A stretch of DNA of 64,000 nt from contig CAIWCC010000215.1 in the NCBI GenBank assembly GCA_903911085.1, positions 19,618 to 83,617 of the forward strand, given 5' to 3'. This DNA comes from an uncultured Bacteroidales bacterium (GTDB lineage: Bacteria > Bacteroidota > Bacteroidia > Bacteroidales > Paludibacteraceae). Positions 50,740-59,653 of this stretch are shown one piece after another (the first letter of the stretch is position 1; each line of letters starts with the position of its first letter). Made by a program: the position numbers and the translations under genes. Below the pieces are notes generated by a model that was given only the letters and a program-made list of their open reading frames with translations, had not been told where the DNA came from and ran no database searches.

Positions 50740-51339
50740 ATGGATATAAAATCAGCTGAATTTATTATTAGCAATACCGACTACTTAAAGTGTCCCGATA
50801 GTCGATTGCCCGAATATGCATTTATTGGACGTTCAAACGTTGGTAAATCATCGTTAATCAATATGTTGTGCAATCGTAAAGATTTGGCAATGACATCTTC
50901 CAAGCCTGGAAAAACCTTGTTGATCAATCATTTTTTAATTAATAACAATTGGCATTTAGTAGATTTGCCAGGTTATGGTTACGCCACTGCTGGAAAAAAA
51001 ATGCGTGAGCAACTCAAAAATATAATTGACAGTTATATACTTTGTCGTGAGCAGCTTACATGTTTGTTTGTGTTACTCGATAGCCGCCACGAAGCCCAAA
51101 AGATTGATTTGGAATTTATGGAATGGCTGGGTGAAAATGGCGTGCCATTTTGTGTGGTTTTTACCAAATTAGACAAACAGTCGCATGTGAAATCGGTGGA
51201 AAGTATACGTGCCTACAAAGATAAATTGTCGGAACAATGGGAAGAACTGCCTCCGGTTTTCCTAACTTCGTCCGAAAAAAGAATTGGTAGAGACGAATTG
51301 TTGGGCTATATTGATGATATTAATAAGACTTTGAAATAA
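50740..51339 (+). CDS. engB: Ribosome-assembly GTPase EngB/YihA
   Basis: 199 residues, TRAFAC GTPase. G1 is GRSNVGKSS (about 28-36), G3 is DLPGYG (about 72-77), G4 is TKLDKQ (about 141-146) and G5 is TSSEKR. It is essential in many bacteria and acts in large-subunit assembly. The frame is normal. It begins 18 bp after the AAACACG repeat and ends 115 bp before a strong terminator. Confidence 0.97.
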   Translation: MDIKSAEFIISNTDYLKCPDSRLPEYAFIGRSNVGKSSLINMLCNRKDLAMTSSKPGKTLLINHFLINNNWHLVDLPGYGYATAGKKMREQLKNIIDSYILCREQLTCLFVLLDSRHEAQKIDLEFMEWLGENGVPFCVVFTKLDKQSHVKSVESIRAYKDKLSEQWEELPPVFLTSSEKRIGRDELLGYIDDINKTLK

Positions 51340-51453
51340 TTTAAATTATTGTTTAGCCGTCTGAAGTCATATATTTTACATTCAGCAAACGTTTGCACTG
51401 TAATTTTCGCAATCTCTTTTTTAGTATTACCATGTTTCTCATAATTATTTAAT

Positions 51454-51491
51454 AACATTGCATTTCAATTTGTGAAATGCAATGTTTTTTT
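51454..51491 (+). terminator. Terminator after engB
   Basis: AACATTGCATTTCA and TGAAATGCAATGTT form a 14-bp perfect stem with a 5-nt loop, followed by T7. It ends engB transcription and shows that the MFS frame, which can be extended back to 51472, does not start there. Confidence 0.9.
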
Positions 51492-51510
51492 ATTCTGTAA
51501 ATCTATTAGT

Positions 51511-53010
51511 ATGCTAAACATCCAAAAAAAAATGAGTAACGCTTTTTTAGCGTTATTAGGTTTGCCTGCCACCGCTGTTGGTTTTGCTTTGTCAACTCAA
51601 ATTGCTGCTTTGAGCTGGATATTGTCTAATAAATATGGATTGGACATTCACGACGTGGCTTTTGTGTGGTTAGCTGGTCCTATTGCTGGTATTTTTGGTC
51701 AGGTAATTGTTGGACTTTTGAGCGACAATGTATGGTTTATGGGTGGTCGTCGACGTCCGTTTATCATTATTGGCGGCATTGTAAGTACCATTGCGTTTTT
51801 GGCTTTGCCAAATATTAGTGGCATTTCAAAAATCACTGGCATTACCGACATAATTTTAATTGCTTCGTTAATAGCACTTTTTCTCGATTTGTCGGTAAAT
51901 GTTACATTCAATCCAGCGCGTTCAATCATTGCCGATTTAACGCCCGAAGGCAAAGTGCGAACTTCTGGTTTTGTGTGGATGCAAATTATTTCAGGTTTTT
52001 TTGGCGTGTTTGCCTATTTTCTTTCAATGGTTTTTGGCAACGAAACTTTGTTGTATATTGCAGCGGTAATTGTTTTTCTGACAGCTGTTTTCCCTATTTT
52101 ATTTATACAAGAAAAGCAAGAGCAGACTAAAGAAATTGATGCCGAAAAGTTTGGAGTTTGGCAAATTGTGAAAGAAATTTTTCCACTTTACGGATTTCTT
52201 GTGTTTGGCGTTTTTAGTTTATTCTTTCACTTTTTTACAGATGCTTTGGCCGCATGGCACAATCCAGTTTTGATTGGTGCGCTTTCATATTCGGTTATTA
52301 TCGGTTTATATATTATTCTTAATGGGTTGAAAAGTCCTTCGGATAAGAATGAGTTTCAGAAAATTATGTTGGCTCATTCGTTTACGTGGGTTGCTTTTCA
52401 GAGTATGTTTATCATGTCGGGCTTTTTTATCGAAAATCAGATTATGCCCAATCTCGATGTGTCAACAATTACCGCCAATTGGTTTGCCGAAAAACTGACA
52501 GGAACTTCACAATCGGCAGCCTCCTCAATTGGCAATATCGTATCGCTTGGATTCCTGATTTTGAACTTTATCGGAGCTATTTTTCCAATAGTATTGCAAA
52601 GCATTGCTAAAAATATTGGCCGTGTAAAAACTTATATTTCTGCACTTTCGTTTTCGGCTATTGGTTATTTTTACATAGCTTTTTTCAGTCACATGGAAAT
52701 TGATTTTTATATTGGAATGGTGTTGATTGGCATTGGTTGGTCGGCTGTTATTTCTATTGTGTTTGCCATTATGAGCGAGCGAGTTAATCCATCCAAAATG
52801 GGTTTATTTATGGGCGTTTTCAACTTAGCTGTGGTGCTTCCACAAATGATGAGCAATGGAGTGGCAAATATTATTAAAGAAACTGGTAACCATCAATTGC
52901 TTTACATTTTTTGTGGCGCTTTGATTACTACTTCTGTTATATTTTGGTTGTTTGTAAAAGAACCAAAATCTTCCAATACAAAACAGACTATACCTTCGGG
53001 AGGTCATTAG
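51511..53010 (+). CDS. Major-facilitator transporter, SLC45/sugar:H+ type
   Basis: 499 residues from ATG 51511 (MLNIQKKMSNAFLALLGLPA). Twelve membrane segments. The first loop has GPIAGIFGQVIVGLLSDNVW and GGRRRPFIIIGG (about 75-86), the signature of the SLC45/sucrose-transporter group. In Bacteroidota such carriers import disaccharides (maltose or similar). No sugar phosphorylase or glycosidase is next to it, so the substrate is unknown. The usual long start is rejected because it lies inside a terminator. Confidence 0.88.
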   Translation: MLNIQKKMSNAFLALLGLPATAVGFALSTQIAALSWILSNKYGLDIHDVAFVWLAGPIAGIFGQVIVGLLSDNVWFMGGRRRPFIIIGGIVSTIAFLALPNISGISKITGITDIILIASLIALFLDLSVNVTFNPARSIIADLTPEGKVRTSGFVWMQIISGFFGVFAYFLSMVFGNETLLYIAAVIVFLTAVFPILFIQEKQEQTKEIDAEKFGVWQIVKEIFPLYGFLVFGVFSLFFHFFTDALAAWHNPVLIGALSYSVIIGLYIILNGLKSPSDKNEFQKIMLAHSFTWVAFQSMFIMSGFFIENQIMPNLDVSTITANWFAEKLTGTSQSAASSIGNIVSLGFLILNFIGAIFPIVLQSIAKNIGRVKTYISALSFSAIGYFYIAFFSHMEIDFYIGMVLIGIGWSAVISIVFAIMSERVNPSKMGLFMGVFNLAVVLPQMMSNGVANIIKETGNHQLLYIFCGALITTSVIFWLFVKEPKSSNTKQTIPSGGH

Positions 53011-53294
53011 TACCTAGTCTTTCAAATTTCTGTGTTTTTTAGCTTAATATAATAAACGTCATTTATAACCGACACTTTGAATTTGATAAAGTGTTGATAA
53101 ACTAGGTCTTGTCTTTGCTCTTGGTTCTTTGTTCTAATGTCTTTTATTATAATTAAATATCTATCTTTATATCAGCTAATTGAACCTCTATTTAAATTCA
53201 AATATCAGTCTTAATTTGTGATAATTTGCGTTCAAATATATTTAATTTTGGTGTCAAAATCATTAACTACGTTGATCTTCGATTCCGATTTATC

Positions 53295-53308
53295 GGAACC
53301 AACGGTCA
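53295..53308. repeat. Direct repeat GGAACCAACGGTCA, copy 1
   Basis: The 14-bp GGAACCAACGGTCA occurs here and at 54962-54975, on either side of the periplasmic binding-protein gene. The text around it (TCGACC) differs. It may mark an insertion or an old repeat. Confidence 0.55.
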
Positions 53309-53314
53309 TCGACC

Positions 53315-53347
53315 AACGGGAGATAATTAAAATCCGTTTTTTTTCTT
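53315..53347 (+). terminator. Probable terminator of the MFS gene
   Basis: A 5-bp stem AACGG / CCGTT with a 14-nt loop is followed by a run of T. Weak but well placed about 300 bp after the transporter stop. Confidence 0.45.
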
Positions 53348-53422
53348 TTTAATACAATAATACGATATTATTTTATGCCACATTCTTACTTTTTTTAATT
53401 TTCAATATTTAGCAATTTATGT

Positions 53423-53430
53423 TACCTTTG
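53423..53430 (+). promoter_or_regulatory. -7 promoter element of the binding-protein gene
   Basis: TACCTTTG fits TAnnTTTG, 96 bp before the ATG. Transcription would start near 53436, just before the hairpin-bearing leader. Confidence 0.5.
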
Positions 53431-53443
53431 CGAACAGAAAAAT

Positions 53444-53496
53444 AACCGCAAAGATATCTTTTGAGAACCGCGGAAATAAACATTCGCGGTTTTTTC
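53444..53496 (+). promoter_or_regulatory. Candidate attenuator in the leader of the binding-protein gene
   Basis: AACCGCG (53466-53472) pairs with CGCGGTT (53485-53491), followed by T6: an intrinsic terminator inside the leader. An earlier AACCGC (53444-53449) can compete for the same partner strand, so two structures are possible. The leader (about 90 nt) is too short for a cobalamin riboswitch. Confidence 0.4.
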
Positions 53497-53526
53497 TTGC
53501 ATATCGGGCGTTAATAATATTAGTAA

Positions 53527-54654
53527 ATGAAAAATCTTTATCTAATTACATTGCTCGCTATAAGTACTTTTTTTTCATGTACAAATAAATCGGCCAAAAC
53601 AGTTAATGTGAAATGCGACGATTCCGCAAAAATAGTTTATGCTCAAGGCTTTGCAATTAAATACTATAAAAGTTACAAAGAAGTTTTAGTTTACAGTCCA
53701 TGGATAAAAGGTGCAGTTTATGCGCGATACTTTTTGGTGAACGATAACAAAACTGAAACACCAAATGATGGAATTAAAATTAAAATCCCATTGCAAACGC
53801 TAGTTTCAACATCAGTAACACATTTTGAATTTTTAAGTCTATTGCACGAAATAGAAACTATTAATGGCGTTTGTTCACCGCAGCTAATATTCAACGAAAC
53901 CATCCGAAAGCGAGTGGGAGAGGGGTTAATTTCAGATCTTGGAGATGCATTTAATATCAATGTAGAAAAAACCATTCAGCTCAAACCACAAGCTGTAATG
54001 ATGAGTGGTTACAATCAGAATGATCCTTATGCCGAGCGTGTTACCCAAGCCGGAATACCAGTTTTGTTCAATAACGAATGGATGGAAAAATCGTTGTTGG
54101 CACGAGCAGAATGGATAAAATATGTGGCGGTTTTTTACGATAAAGAAAAGGAGGCCGATAGCATTTTCTCCGAAATTGAAAAACGTTACAATCAAATACG
54201 TGACAAAGCCAAAGCATTGAAATACAAACCTACAATAATGGCAGGCTCTAATTTTCGAGGCACATGGTATATGCCAGCAGGACGAAGTTTTATGGGTAAA
54301 CTATTTACCGATGCAGGAGCTAGTTACTTATATGCCAACGATACCACATCTGGCAGTTTACCATTGAACGTTGAAACCGTGCTTTCAAAATTTGCGAAAG
54401 CAGATATTTGGCTCAATTGTAGTTCTAAAAGTTTGGCTGAATTAGTTCAGTCTGACTCAAAAAATGCATTATTCGACGCTTATAAACAAGAGCAAGTTTA
54501 TAATTTCAGCAAACGTCTTTTACCCTCCACTGCCAACGATTTTTGGGAAAGCGCAGTGGCTCGCCCCGATTTATTGCTCTCCGATGTAATTGCCATTCTT
54601 CATCCGGAAATTTTGCCAGGGTATGAATTGGTTTATGCCGAAAAATTGAAATAA
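53527..54654 (+). CDS. ABC transporter periplasmic binding lipoprotein (cobalamin/siderophore type)
   Basis: 375 residues with lipobox (FFSCT, Cys18). It has the Peripla_BP_2 layout: IETINGVCSPQLIFN (about 109-123), KPQAVMMSGYNQNDPYAERV and TQAGIPVLFNNEWMEKSLLA (about 182-201), a long connecting helix (KEKEADSIFSEIEKRYNQIR) and a second lobe. The permease and ATPase for this class are encoded 2.9 kb further on (57531-59574), which are normally adjacent. It would bind vitamin B12, haem or a ferric complex for TonB-dependent uptake; substrate not determined. Confidence 0.88.
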   Translation: MKNLYLITLLAISTFFSCTNKSAKTVNVKCDDSAKIVYAQGFAIKYYKSYKEVLVYSPWIKGAVYARYFLVNDNKTETPNDGIKIKIPLQTLVSTSVTHFEFLSLLHEIETINGVCSPQLIFNETIRKRVGEGLISDLGDAFNINVEKTIQLKPQAVMMSGYNQNDPYAERVTQAGIPVLFNNEWMEKSLLARAEWIKYVAVFYDKEKEADSIFSEIEKRYNQIRDKAKALKYKPTIMAGSNFRGTWYMPAGRSFMGKLFTDAGASYLYANDTTSGSLPLNVETVLSKFAKADIWLNCSSKSLAELVQSDSKNALFDAYKQEQVYNFSKRLLPSTANDFWESAVARPDLLLSDVIAILHPEILPGYELVYAEKLK

Positions 54655-54828
54655 TGCGTTATTTCTATAACAAAAAAGAGAACTTTGACATTATCAATTT
54701 AATTTGAACTAAATTAGAATATTAAATAAATAGTGTTTATCTTTGACGTGTTTAAAAAAGATATCTAACGCACTGATAATTTAACTCACTCTCTGTTCGA
54801 CGTAGCGTAACTTGGAAGATTGGTTTGG

Positions 54829-54910
54829 CATATCGTTTTTCGATATGTAGTGTGGGAAGGAAAGCGGAGCTTTCCATATTCAAATTTAATGTGGAAAGTG
54901 GAGCTTTTCC
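54829..54910. repeat. REP-like hairpin cluster
   Basis: CATATCG-TTTTT-CGATATG (54829-54847), GGAAAGC-GGA-GCTTTCC (54859-54875) and GGAAAGT-GGA-GCTTTTCC (54893-54910). The last two are near-identical 17- and 18-bp palindromes 34 bp apart. They look like a small non-autonomous element or REP pair. Confidence 0.6.
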
Positions 54911-54961
54911 CAGCCTTTTGGATATATTTATTAGCTTAACAAAGTTTGGCACAGCTGAGTG

Positions 54962-54975
54962 GGAACCAACGGTCA
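54962..54975. repeat. Direct repeat GGAACCAACGGTCA, copy 2
   Basis: See copy 1 at 53295-53308; exact 14-bp match in the same orientation. Confidence 0.55.
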
Positions 54976-55188
54976 GCGTAAGCTTATTTGTATTCCGATA
55001 AACAAGTAGTTTTTTTTAAGAACGCATTACAAATACTAATAATACAAGAGTTGAAATTGTAAATAAATCCCAAGGGCGTGCGAGAATTTGTACGTTTAAT
55101 GAAGTTAATTTTTAGAGGCAGAGTAAAGTAGAATAACACAAGTCGTTAGAATTGGTACAAAGAATAAAATATTAAATTCATATAATTG

Positions 55189-55238
55189 TACGGATAAATA
55201 CAGTACGAATAGTTATATTTACGGATATTTTACGTACA
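55189..55238. promoter_or_regulatory. Direct repeats in the toxin-antitoxin promoter
   Basis: TACGGATA (55189), TACGAATA (55204), TACGGATA (55220) and TACGTACA (55231) lie 11-16 bp apart. The last overlaps the -7 element. RHH antitoxins bind such short direct repeats, so this is the likely operator for self-repression. Confidence 0.5.
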
Positions 55239-55242
55239 TTTG
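55235..55242 (+). promoter_or_regulatory. -7 promoter element of the toxin-antitoxin operon
   Basis: TACATTTG fits TAnnTTTG, 17 bp before the antitoxin ATG, giving a very short leader. Confidence 0.5.
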
Positions 55243-55259
55243 CAGAAAATACTAAAATT

Positions 55260-55550
55260 ATGAATACAACAGCAGCAGAACAAGCCAGATTTGATGCAAG
55301 GCTACCAAAAGAACAAAAACAATTCTTTGAAAAGGCAGCATATTTAGGAGGATATAGAAATCTTACCGATTTTGTATTTCGGGTAGTTCAGGACAAAGCT
55401 AAAGAAATTATTAAAGAAAAAGAACAGATAATAGCCTCTGAAAGAGATAGTCAAATCTTTTTTGATGCGATAACTAATCCACAAAAGCCTTCTGAAACTT
55501 TGAAGAACGCATTGGACGATTACAACTCATTTATCGCAAATTCTAAATAA
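55260..55550 (+). CDS. DUF1778 antitoxin (TacA-like)
   Basis: 96 residues. The N-terminal ribbon-helix-helix is TTAAEQARFDARLPKEQKQF and KAAYLGGYRNLTDFVFRVVQ (about 1-48), then a helical toxin-binding tail. DUF1778 proteins are antitoxins that repress their own operon and neutralise a GNAT toxin. The GNAT gene begins 3 bp after the stop, as in all known pairs. Short direct repeats upstream match an RHH operator. Confidence 0.88.
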   Translation: MNTTAAEQARFDARLPKEQKQFFEKAAYLGGYRNLTDFVFRVVQDKAKEIIKEKEQIIASERDSQIFFDAITNPQKPSETLKNALDDYNSFIANSK

Positions 55551-55553
55551 GAA

Positions 55554-56048
55554 ATGATAGAACTTTTAGATAAAAAGCATAATCGTAAGGATTTTGATTG
55601 CGGTAAGGAACTCTTGAATGATTATCTAAAAACTCAGGCGGGACAAGACATAAAACGCAAGCTTTCTGTTTGTTTTGTGTTGGCTGATAGTGAAACAAAT
55701 GTTATTCAAGGGTATTATACTCTTTCGAACAGCAGCATTCCTTTGAGTAGTTTTTCTGAACAGATTCAAAAAAAACTTCCAAAATCATATAAATCAATTC
55801 CAACTACTTTGGTTGGTAGATTAGCAATAGACAAAAAATATCAAGGGAAAGGAATTGGTAAAATTCTATTAATTGATGCTCTCAAAAGAAGCTACGCAAT
55901 ATCTAATCAAATTGGATCATTTGGAATAATAGTTGACCCAATAGATGATGAAGCAAAGGGCTTTTACCAAAAATATGATTTTATTGAACTTCCTGATAGC
56001 GGTAAAATGTTCATTGCAACACAAACTCTTAAGGAATTATTTGGTTAA
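55554..56048 (+). CDS. GNAT toxin (TacT/AtaT-like)
   Basis: 164 residues. The core is LVGRLAIDKKYQGKGIGKIL (acetyl-CoA P-loop QGKGIG, about 92-111), and CVFVLADSETNVIQGYYTLS, FYQKYDFIELPDS. This is the shape of TacT, which acetylates the amine of charged tRNA and stops translation. The partner antitoxin is directly upstream. The pair was probably acquired into the ABC importer operon. Confidence 0.87.
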   Translation: MIELLDKKHNRKDFDCGKELLNDYLKTQAGQDIKRKLSVCFVLADSETNVIQGYYTLSNSSIPLSSFSEQIQKKLPKSYKSIPTTLVGRLAIDKKYQGKGIGKILLIDALKRSYAISNQIGSFGIIVDPIDDEAKGFYQKYDFIELPDSGKMFIATQTLKELFG

Positions 56049-56255
56049 ATTTCCATTTCTCACTTGCTTATAAATACAGTATGGAACTCGTAAGCTTTTT
56101 TTCTCTCGGATATTTGAATAATATTTGCGAAATTTACCTTCTTTGAGTAGGATTCTTTTTTTTCTCGATAGTATTTGCAGAAAGAAATAAAGTAGCTGTA
56201 CTTATTATAGAATCATCCGTAAATAATGATTCTTCATAAACTTAATAAATTAATT

Positions 56256-56891
56256 ATGAGTAATTTTCCGGATTTTCTTAATTTAATTCTCGACTCTGAA
56301 AAGTTAATTGCATATGGAGGTTTGACTTTATTACTGTTAATAGTATTTGCAGAAACAGGTCTGTTTTTTGGCTTCTTTCTACCTGGTGATGCACTCTTGT
56401 TTTCATCTGGATTATTGTGTGGAAACGAGCTCTTTGAGGTAAATATTTTCGTTTTGCTTTTCTCCGTTACATTGGCTGCATTCATTGGTAATGCTGTAGG
56501 ATATTTTTCGGGAAAGATGTTAGGTAAGAAATTATTTACAAAGGATGATTCATTATTTTTCAAAAAGCGACATATAGAAAAAACAAAATCATTTTATGAA
56601 AAATATGGTGGTACTTCACTCATTGCTGCTCGGTTTCTGCCAATAATACGAACATTTGTTCCAATTTTTGCTGGAGCAATTAAAATGAATTTCTGGAAAT
56701 TTAGTTTATATAATTTAATTGGAGCAGTATTGTGGATTTTTACATTGATACCCAGCGGCTATTTCTTAGGTAAACAATACCCGGAGTTAATTAATAAATT
56801 GGAATATTTCGTTTTAGGATTCGTTTTGGTAACAACAATAGTTTTGATAAGAGGAACAACGAAATTGAAAGCACAAAACAGATTGAAATAG
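56256..56891 (+). CDS. DedA-family membrane protein
   Basis: 211 residues from ATG 56256 (MSNFPDFLNL); a start at 56226 is possible. Five or so membrane segments; family patterns are FAETGLFFGFFLPGDALLFS (about 33-52), YFSGKMLGKKLF and FYEKYGGTSLIAARFLPIIR (about 112-131) with TFVPIFAGAIKM. DedA/Tvp38 proteins flip undecaprenyl phosphate or other lipids at the inner membrane. It stands alone between the toxin gene and the tautomerase. Confidence 0.92.
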   Translation: MSNFPDFLNLILDSEKLIAYGGLTLLLLIVFAETGLFFGFFLPGDALLFSSGLLCGNELFEVNIFVLLFSVTLAAFIGNAVGYFSGKMLGKKLFTKDDSLFFKKRHIEKTKSFYEKYGGTSLIAARFLPIIRTFVPIFAGAIKMNFWKFSLYNLIGAVLWIFTLIPSGYFLGKQYPELINKLEYFVLGFVLVTTIVLIRGTTKLKAQNRLK

Positions 56892-57129
56892 ATTAAATTT
56901 GATAATTTAACGATGAAATAACAAACGCTTTTCAATCTCATACTTTGTGTTTTTAAGAATTGACAATCGACTTAGCCAATTTTTTAATCCGTTTAATGTT
57001 TGATTTTGTATAATTTTCGTTCGTAGTTTTGTTGTATTACTAATTTGATTTTCTACTGAAAATACAAATATTCACCATTTCATATATAAAAAAAATAATT
57101 TTATTTGAAATTAAAATAATAGAATCATT

Positions 57130-57513
57130 ATGCCGTTAGTTAAGATTGAAGTTGCCGAAGGTTTTTCATTGGAAGTATTATTGAAAATGAAAGAGCTGAT
57201 AATGAATGCTGTGGTTGAAACTTTGGAGCTTCCTGCCGATGATAGAAATGTTCGTTTGATGGAATATAAGCCGATGTTTTTTGAAATGAAGTTGCCTTAT
57301 CAATTATTGATCGAGATAACAATGTTTGCTGGAAGATCTAAGAATACCAAAATTAAATTGTATAAAACAATAACCAATTCGTTGGAGTATAACGGGTTAA
57401 TTGATAAGGCAAGCGTTTTTATTGTTTTGAATGAACTGCCATTAGAAAATTGGGGAGTGTGTGGTGGAATTCCCGCCGATGAGATTAAATTAAATTTTAA
57501 AGTAGAATTGTAA
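57130..57513 (+). CDS. Tautomerase-fold (4-OT-like) protein
   Basis: 127 residues. Pro2 after the start Met is the catalytic amino-terminal base of this superfamily. The pattern is PLVKIEVAEGFSLEVLLKMK (strand and helix) twice: the second half is QLLIEITMFAGRSKNTKIKL, then DKASVFIVLNELPLENWGVC. Such proteins act on small keto acids. It is 17 bp upstream of the permease gene, so it is likely cotranscribed. Confidence 0.78.
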   Translation: MPLVKIEVAEGFSLEVLLKMKELIMNAVVETLELPADDRNVRLMEYKPMFFEMKLPYQLLIEITMFAGRSKNTKIKLYKTITNSLEYNGLIDKASVFIVLNELPLENWGVCGGIPADEIKLNFKVEL

Positions 57514-57530
57514 TTATAAGAATATTTAAA

Positions 57531-58526
57531 TTGAAGAATCGTTTTCCAATATTATTTTTTTTCCTGTTTTTGGTTACAATAGGTCTTTTCTTTGCCGATT
57601 TGGCTTGGGGTAGCATTCATATATCCATTAGCGAAATTCTTTTGGTGTTTTTTGGAAAAGGCGCCGATGGTATTAATTCGGAGATATTGCTCAATTTTCG
57701 TTTGCCAAAAGCCATTACAGCCATATTGGCAGGTGCTTCACTGTCTGTAGCAGGATTAATGATGCAGACTTTGTTTCGTAATTCACTAGCCGATCCATAT
57801 ATTTTGGGAGTTAGTTCGGGAGCCAGTTTGGGTGTGGCAGTAGTAATGATGGCGGCTTCGGTACTTCCAGTGTCATTTGTTAGTAGTGGTTGGGCTTTAA
57901 TATTAGCAGCCATTCTTGGAGCTTCGGTAGTGCTATTGTTGGTAGTAGGTGTGTCGTTCAAAGTACAAAATGCTGTATCGTTGCTCATTGTAGGGTTGAT
58001 GTTTGGTACAATTGCAGGTTCATTGGTAAGTGTTATACAAAATTTCAGCAATCCAGATGCTGTTAAGTTGTTTATTATCTGGACTTTTGGTAGTTTGAGT
58101 TCTGTTACATGGAGTTATATGCATGTGTTGTTACCAGTGGTGTTGGTAGGCATTGGAATGGCATTTTTTCTTCAAAAACGTCTCGACGGATTATTGTTGG
58201 GCGAGAATTATGCTCGTGGTTTAGGGGTTTCAGTAGTTCGTACTCGTATATTAATAGTTATTGCCACTGGTTTGTTGGCTGGAGGTATAACTGCTTTTAC
58301 CGGCCCTATTGCCTTTGTAGGTGTTGCCATTCCTCATATTGCTAGAGGACTTTTTCGCACATCCAGTCATAAAATATTATTGCCTGCATCGGTGCTTTGT
58401 GGTGCAGCACTTTTGCTTGTTTGCGATATTATATCTCAAATGCCAACTTACACATTGCCCATCAATACTATTAGTGCATTGTTTGGTGCGCCTATAATTA
58501 TTTGGATAATACTAAAGCGAAAATAA
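57531..58526 (+). CDS. ABC transporter permease, FecCD/BtuC type
   Basis: 331 residues, nine or ten membrane segments. The start appears to be TTG (57531), as no ATG is placed well. Family patterns: LNFRLPKAITAILAGASLSV (about 55-74), AGLMMQTLFRNSLADPYILG (about 75-94), SGASLGVAVVMM, and FTGPIAFVGVAIPHIARGLF (about 260-279). It moves vitamin B12 or ferric complexes through the inner membrane. The ATPase follows 73 bp on. The binding protein is separated by an insertion of TA and DedA genes. Confidence 0.9.
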   Translation: MKNRFPILFFFLFLVTIGLFFADLAWGSIHISISEILLVFFGKGADGINSEILLNFRLPKAITAILAGASLSVAGLMMQTLFRNSLADPYILGVSSGASLGVAVVMMAASVLPVSFVSSGWALILAAILGASVVLLLVVGVSFKVQNAVSLLIVGLMFGTIAGSLVSVIQNFSNPDAVKLFIIWTFGSLSSVTWSYMHVLLPVVLVGIGMAFFLQKRLDGLLLGENYARGLGVSVVRTRILIVIATGLLAGGITAFTGPIAFVGVAIPHIARGLFRTSSHKILLPASVLCGAALLLVCDIISQMPTYTLPINTISALFGAPIIIWIILKRK

Positions 58527-58599
58527 TTTATTTAAAGGTCATTTCTTATTTTCATTGATTAATTAAATTGTGCAATCCGTTTTTGGGTTTTATAAATAT

Positions 58600-59574
58600 A
58601 TGTCAATTCTAACAACACAAAATCTATCAATCGGTTATTCTAAAAAAGGAAAAACCAGCATTATACAGTCTGACCTCAATTTACGATTGCGTGCAGGCGA
58701 GTTGGTGTGTTTGATAGGGCCTAATGGAAGCGGTAAATCCACTCTGTTGCGTACATTGGCTAGCTTGCAAAAACCACTGTCGGGTAAAACATTGATTGAT
58801 GAAAAAGAAATATCTAAACTCAAGCACAGAGAAAAGGCATTATTAATTTCGTTGGTGTTGACCGAACGGGTTGAAATTGACAATACTACGGTTTATAATT
58901 TGGTTGCACTTGGTCGACATCCTCATAGCAATTGGTGGGGAAATGTAACCGATGAAGAGGATGATATTATAAATGAGGCGATTAAAATGGTTCATTTGGA
59001 GCACAAAGCGCATCAAAACATCAATGAGTTGTCCGACGGAGAACGCCAAAGAGCCATGATTGCTAAAGCATTGGCACAGGACACGCCAATAATTATGTTG
59101 GACGAACCAACGGCGCATCTCGACTTGCCAAACCGTGTGGAAATTATGTTATTACTTCATCGGCTGGCGCATAAAACCCAAAAAGCCATTCTACTTTCGA
59201 CACACGAACTGGATTTGGCTTTACAAGCAGCTGATCGAATATGGTTGATAAGTAATAATCATGGTGTGGAGTGTGGAGTGCCCGAGGATTTGGTTTTCAA
59301 TGGCTTTTTTAATCGTGCTTTCGAGAGTAAAGCCTATTTTTTTAATGCTGCCAATGGCAATTTTTCGATGAATTATCCGATGACTAAAAGTGTTTGGGTG
59401 TCGGGCGATAAAACTCGGATGTATTGGACGTTAAGAGCATTGGCACGAGCTGGTTTTATGGTTGTAGAAGATGCCAAGGTCCATATATTGGTAACTGAAA
59501 TTGGCTGGGAAATTGGCGATAAATTAATTCCAAGTGTTGAAGAATTATTGCTGGAATTGGAGCAAAGTTTGTAG
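58600..59574 (+). CDS. ABC transporter ATPase, FecE/BtuD type, with extra C-terminal domain
   Basis: 324 residues from ATG 58600. Walker A GPNGSGKST (about 40-48), Q-loop region, signature LSDGERQRAMIAKALAQDTP (about 143-162), Walker B IIMLDEPTAHLDLP and the H-loop in LLSTHELD. Family members are about 250 residues; this one has about 80 more (from FNAANGNFSMNYPMT to VEELLLELEQSL), a compact alpha/beta domain I recognise only as common in Bacteroidota. It energises uptake by the permease upstream. Confidence 0.9.
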   Translation: MSILTTQNLSIGYSKKGKTSIIQSDLNLRLRAGELVCLIGPNGSGKSTLLRTLASLQKPLSGKTLIDEKEISKLKHREKALLISLVLTERVEIDNTTVYNLVALGRHPHSNWWGNVTDEEDDIINEAIKMVHLEHKAHQNINELSDGERQRAMIAKALAQDTPIIMLDEPTAHLDLPNRVEIMLLLHRLAHKTQKAILLSTHELDLALQAADRIWLISNNHGVECGVPEDLVFNGFFNRAFESKAYFFNAANGNFSMNYPMTKSVWVSGDKTRMYWTLRALARAGFMVVEDAKVHILVTEIGWEIGDKLIPSVEELLLELEQSL

Positions 59575-59653
59575 TTTTATAAATATTAATGAGTTCTAAT
59601 GGAACTTCTTGTTAAAGAAAACCAATAGAACTCATAACTAATATTTTTATATT

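Larger units (their letters stand above)
53011..53526. other. Gap with terminator, promoter and leader
   Basis: About 515 bp. It holds a hairpin TTCCGAT/ATCGGAA (53283-53298), the terminator at 53315-53347, the -7 element at 53423-53430 and the hairpin-bearing leader of the next gene. Confidence 0.6.
54655..55188. other. Gap with REP-like hairpins
   Basis: About 530 bp with a -7-like TATCTTTG at 54738-54745, three hairpins (54829-54910), the second GGAACCAACGGTCA (54962-54975), and AT-rich text. No gene is evident. Confidence 0.55.

Noticed and set aside
51472-51510. Longer start of the MFS transporter
   Set aside because: It begins with GTG inside the stem of a strong terminator; ATG at 51511 gives a normal transporter start.
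53431-53526. Cobalamin riboswitch before the binding protein
   Set aside because: The leader is only about 90 nt and lacks the conserved B12-box text.
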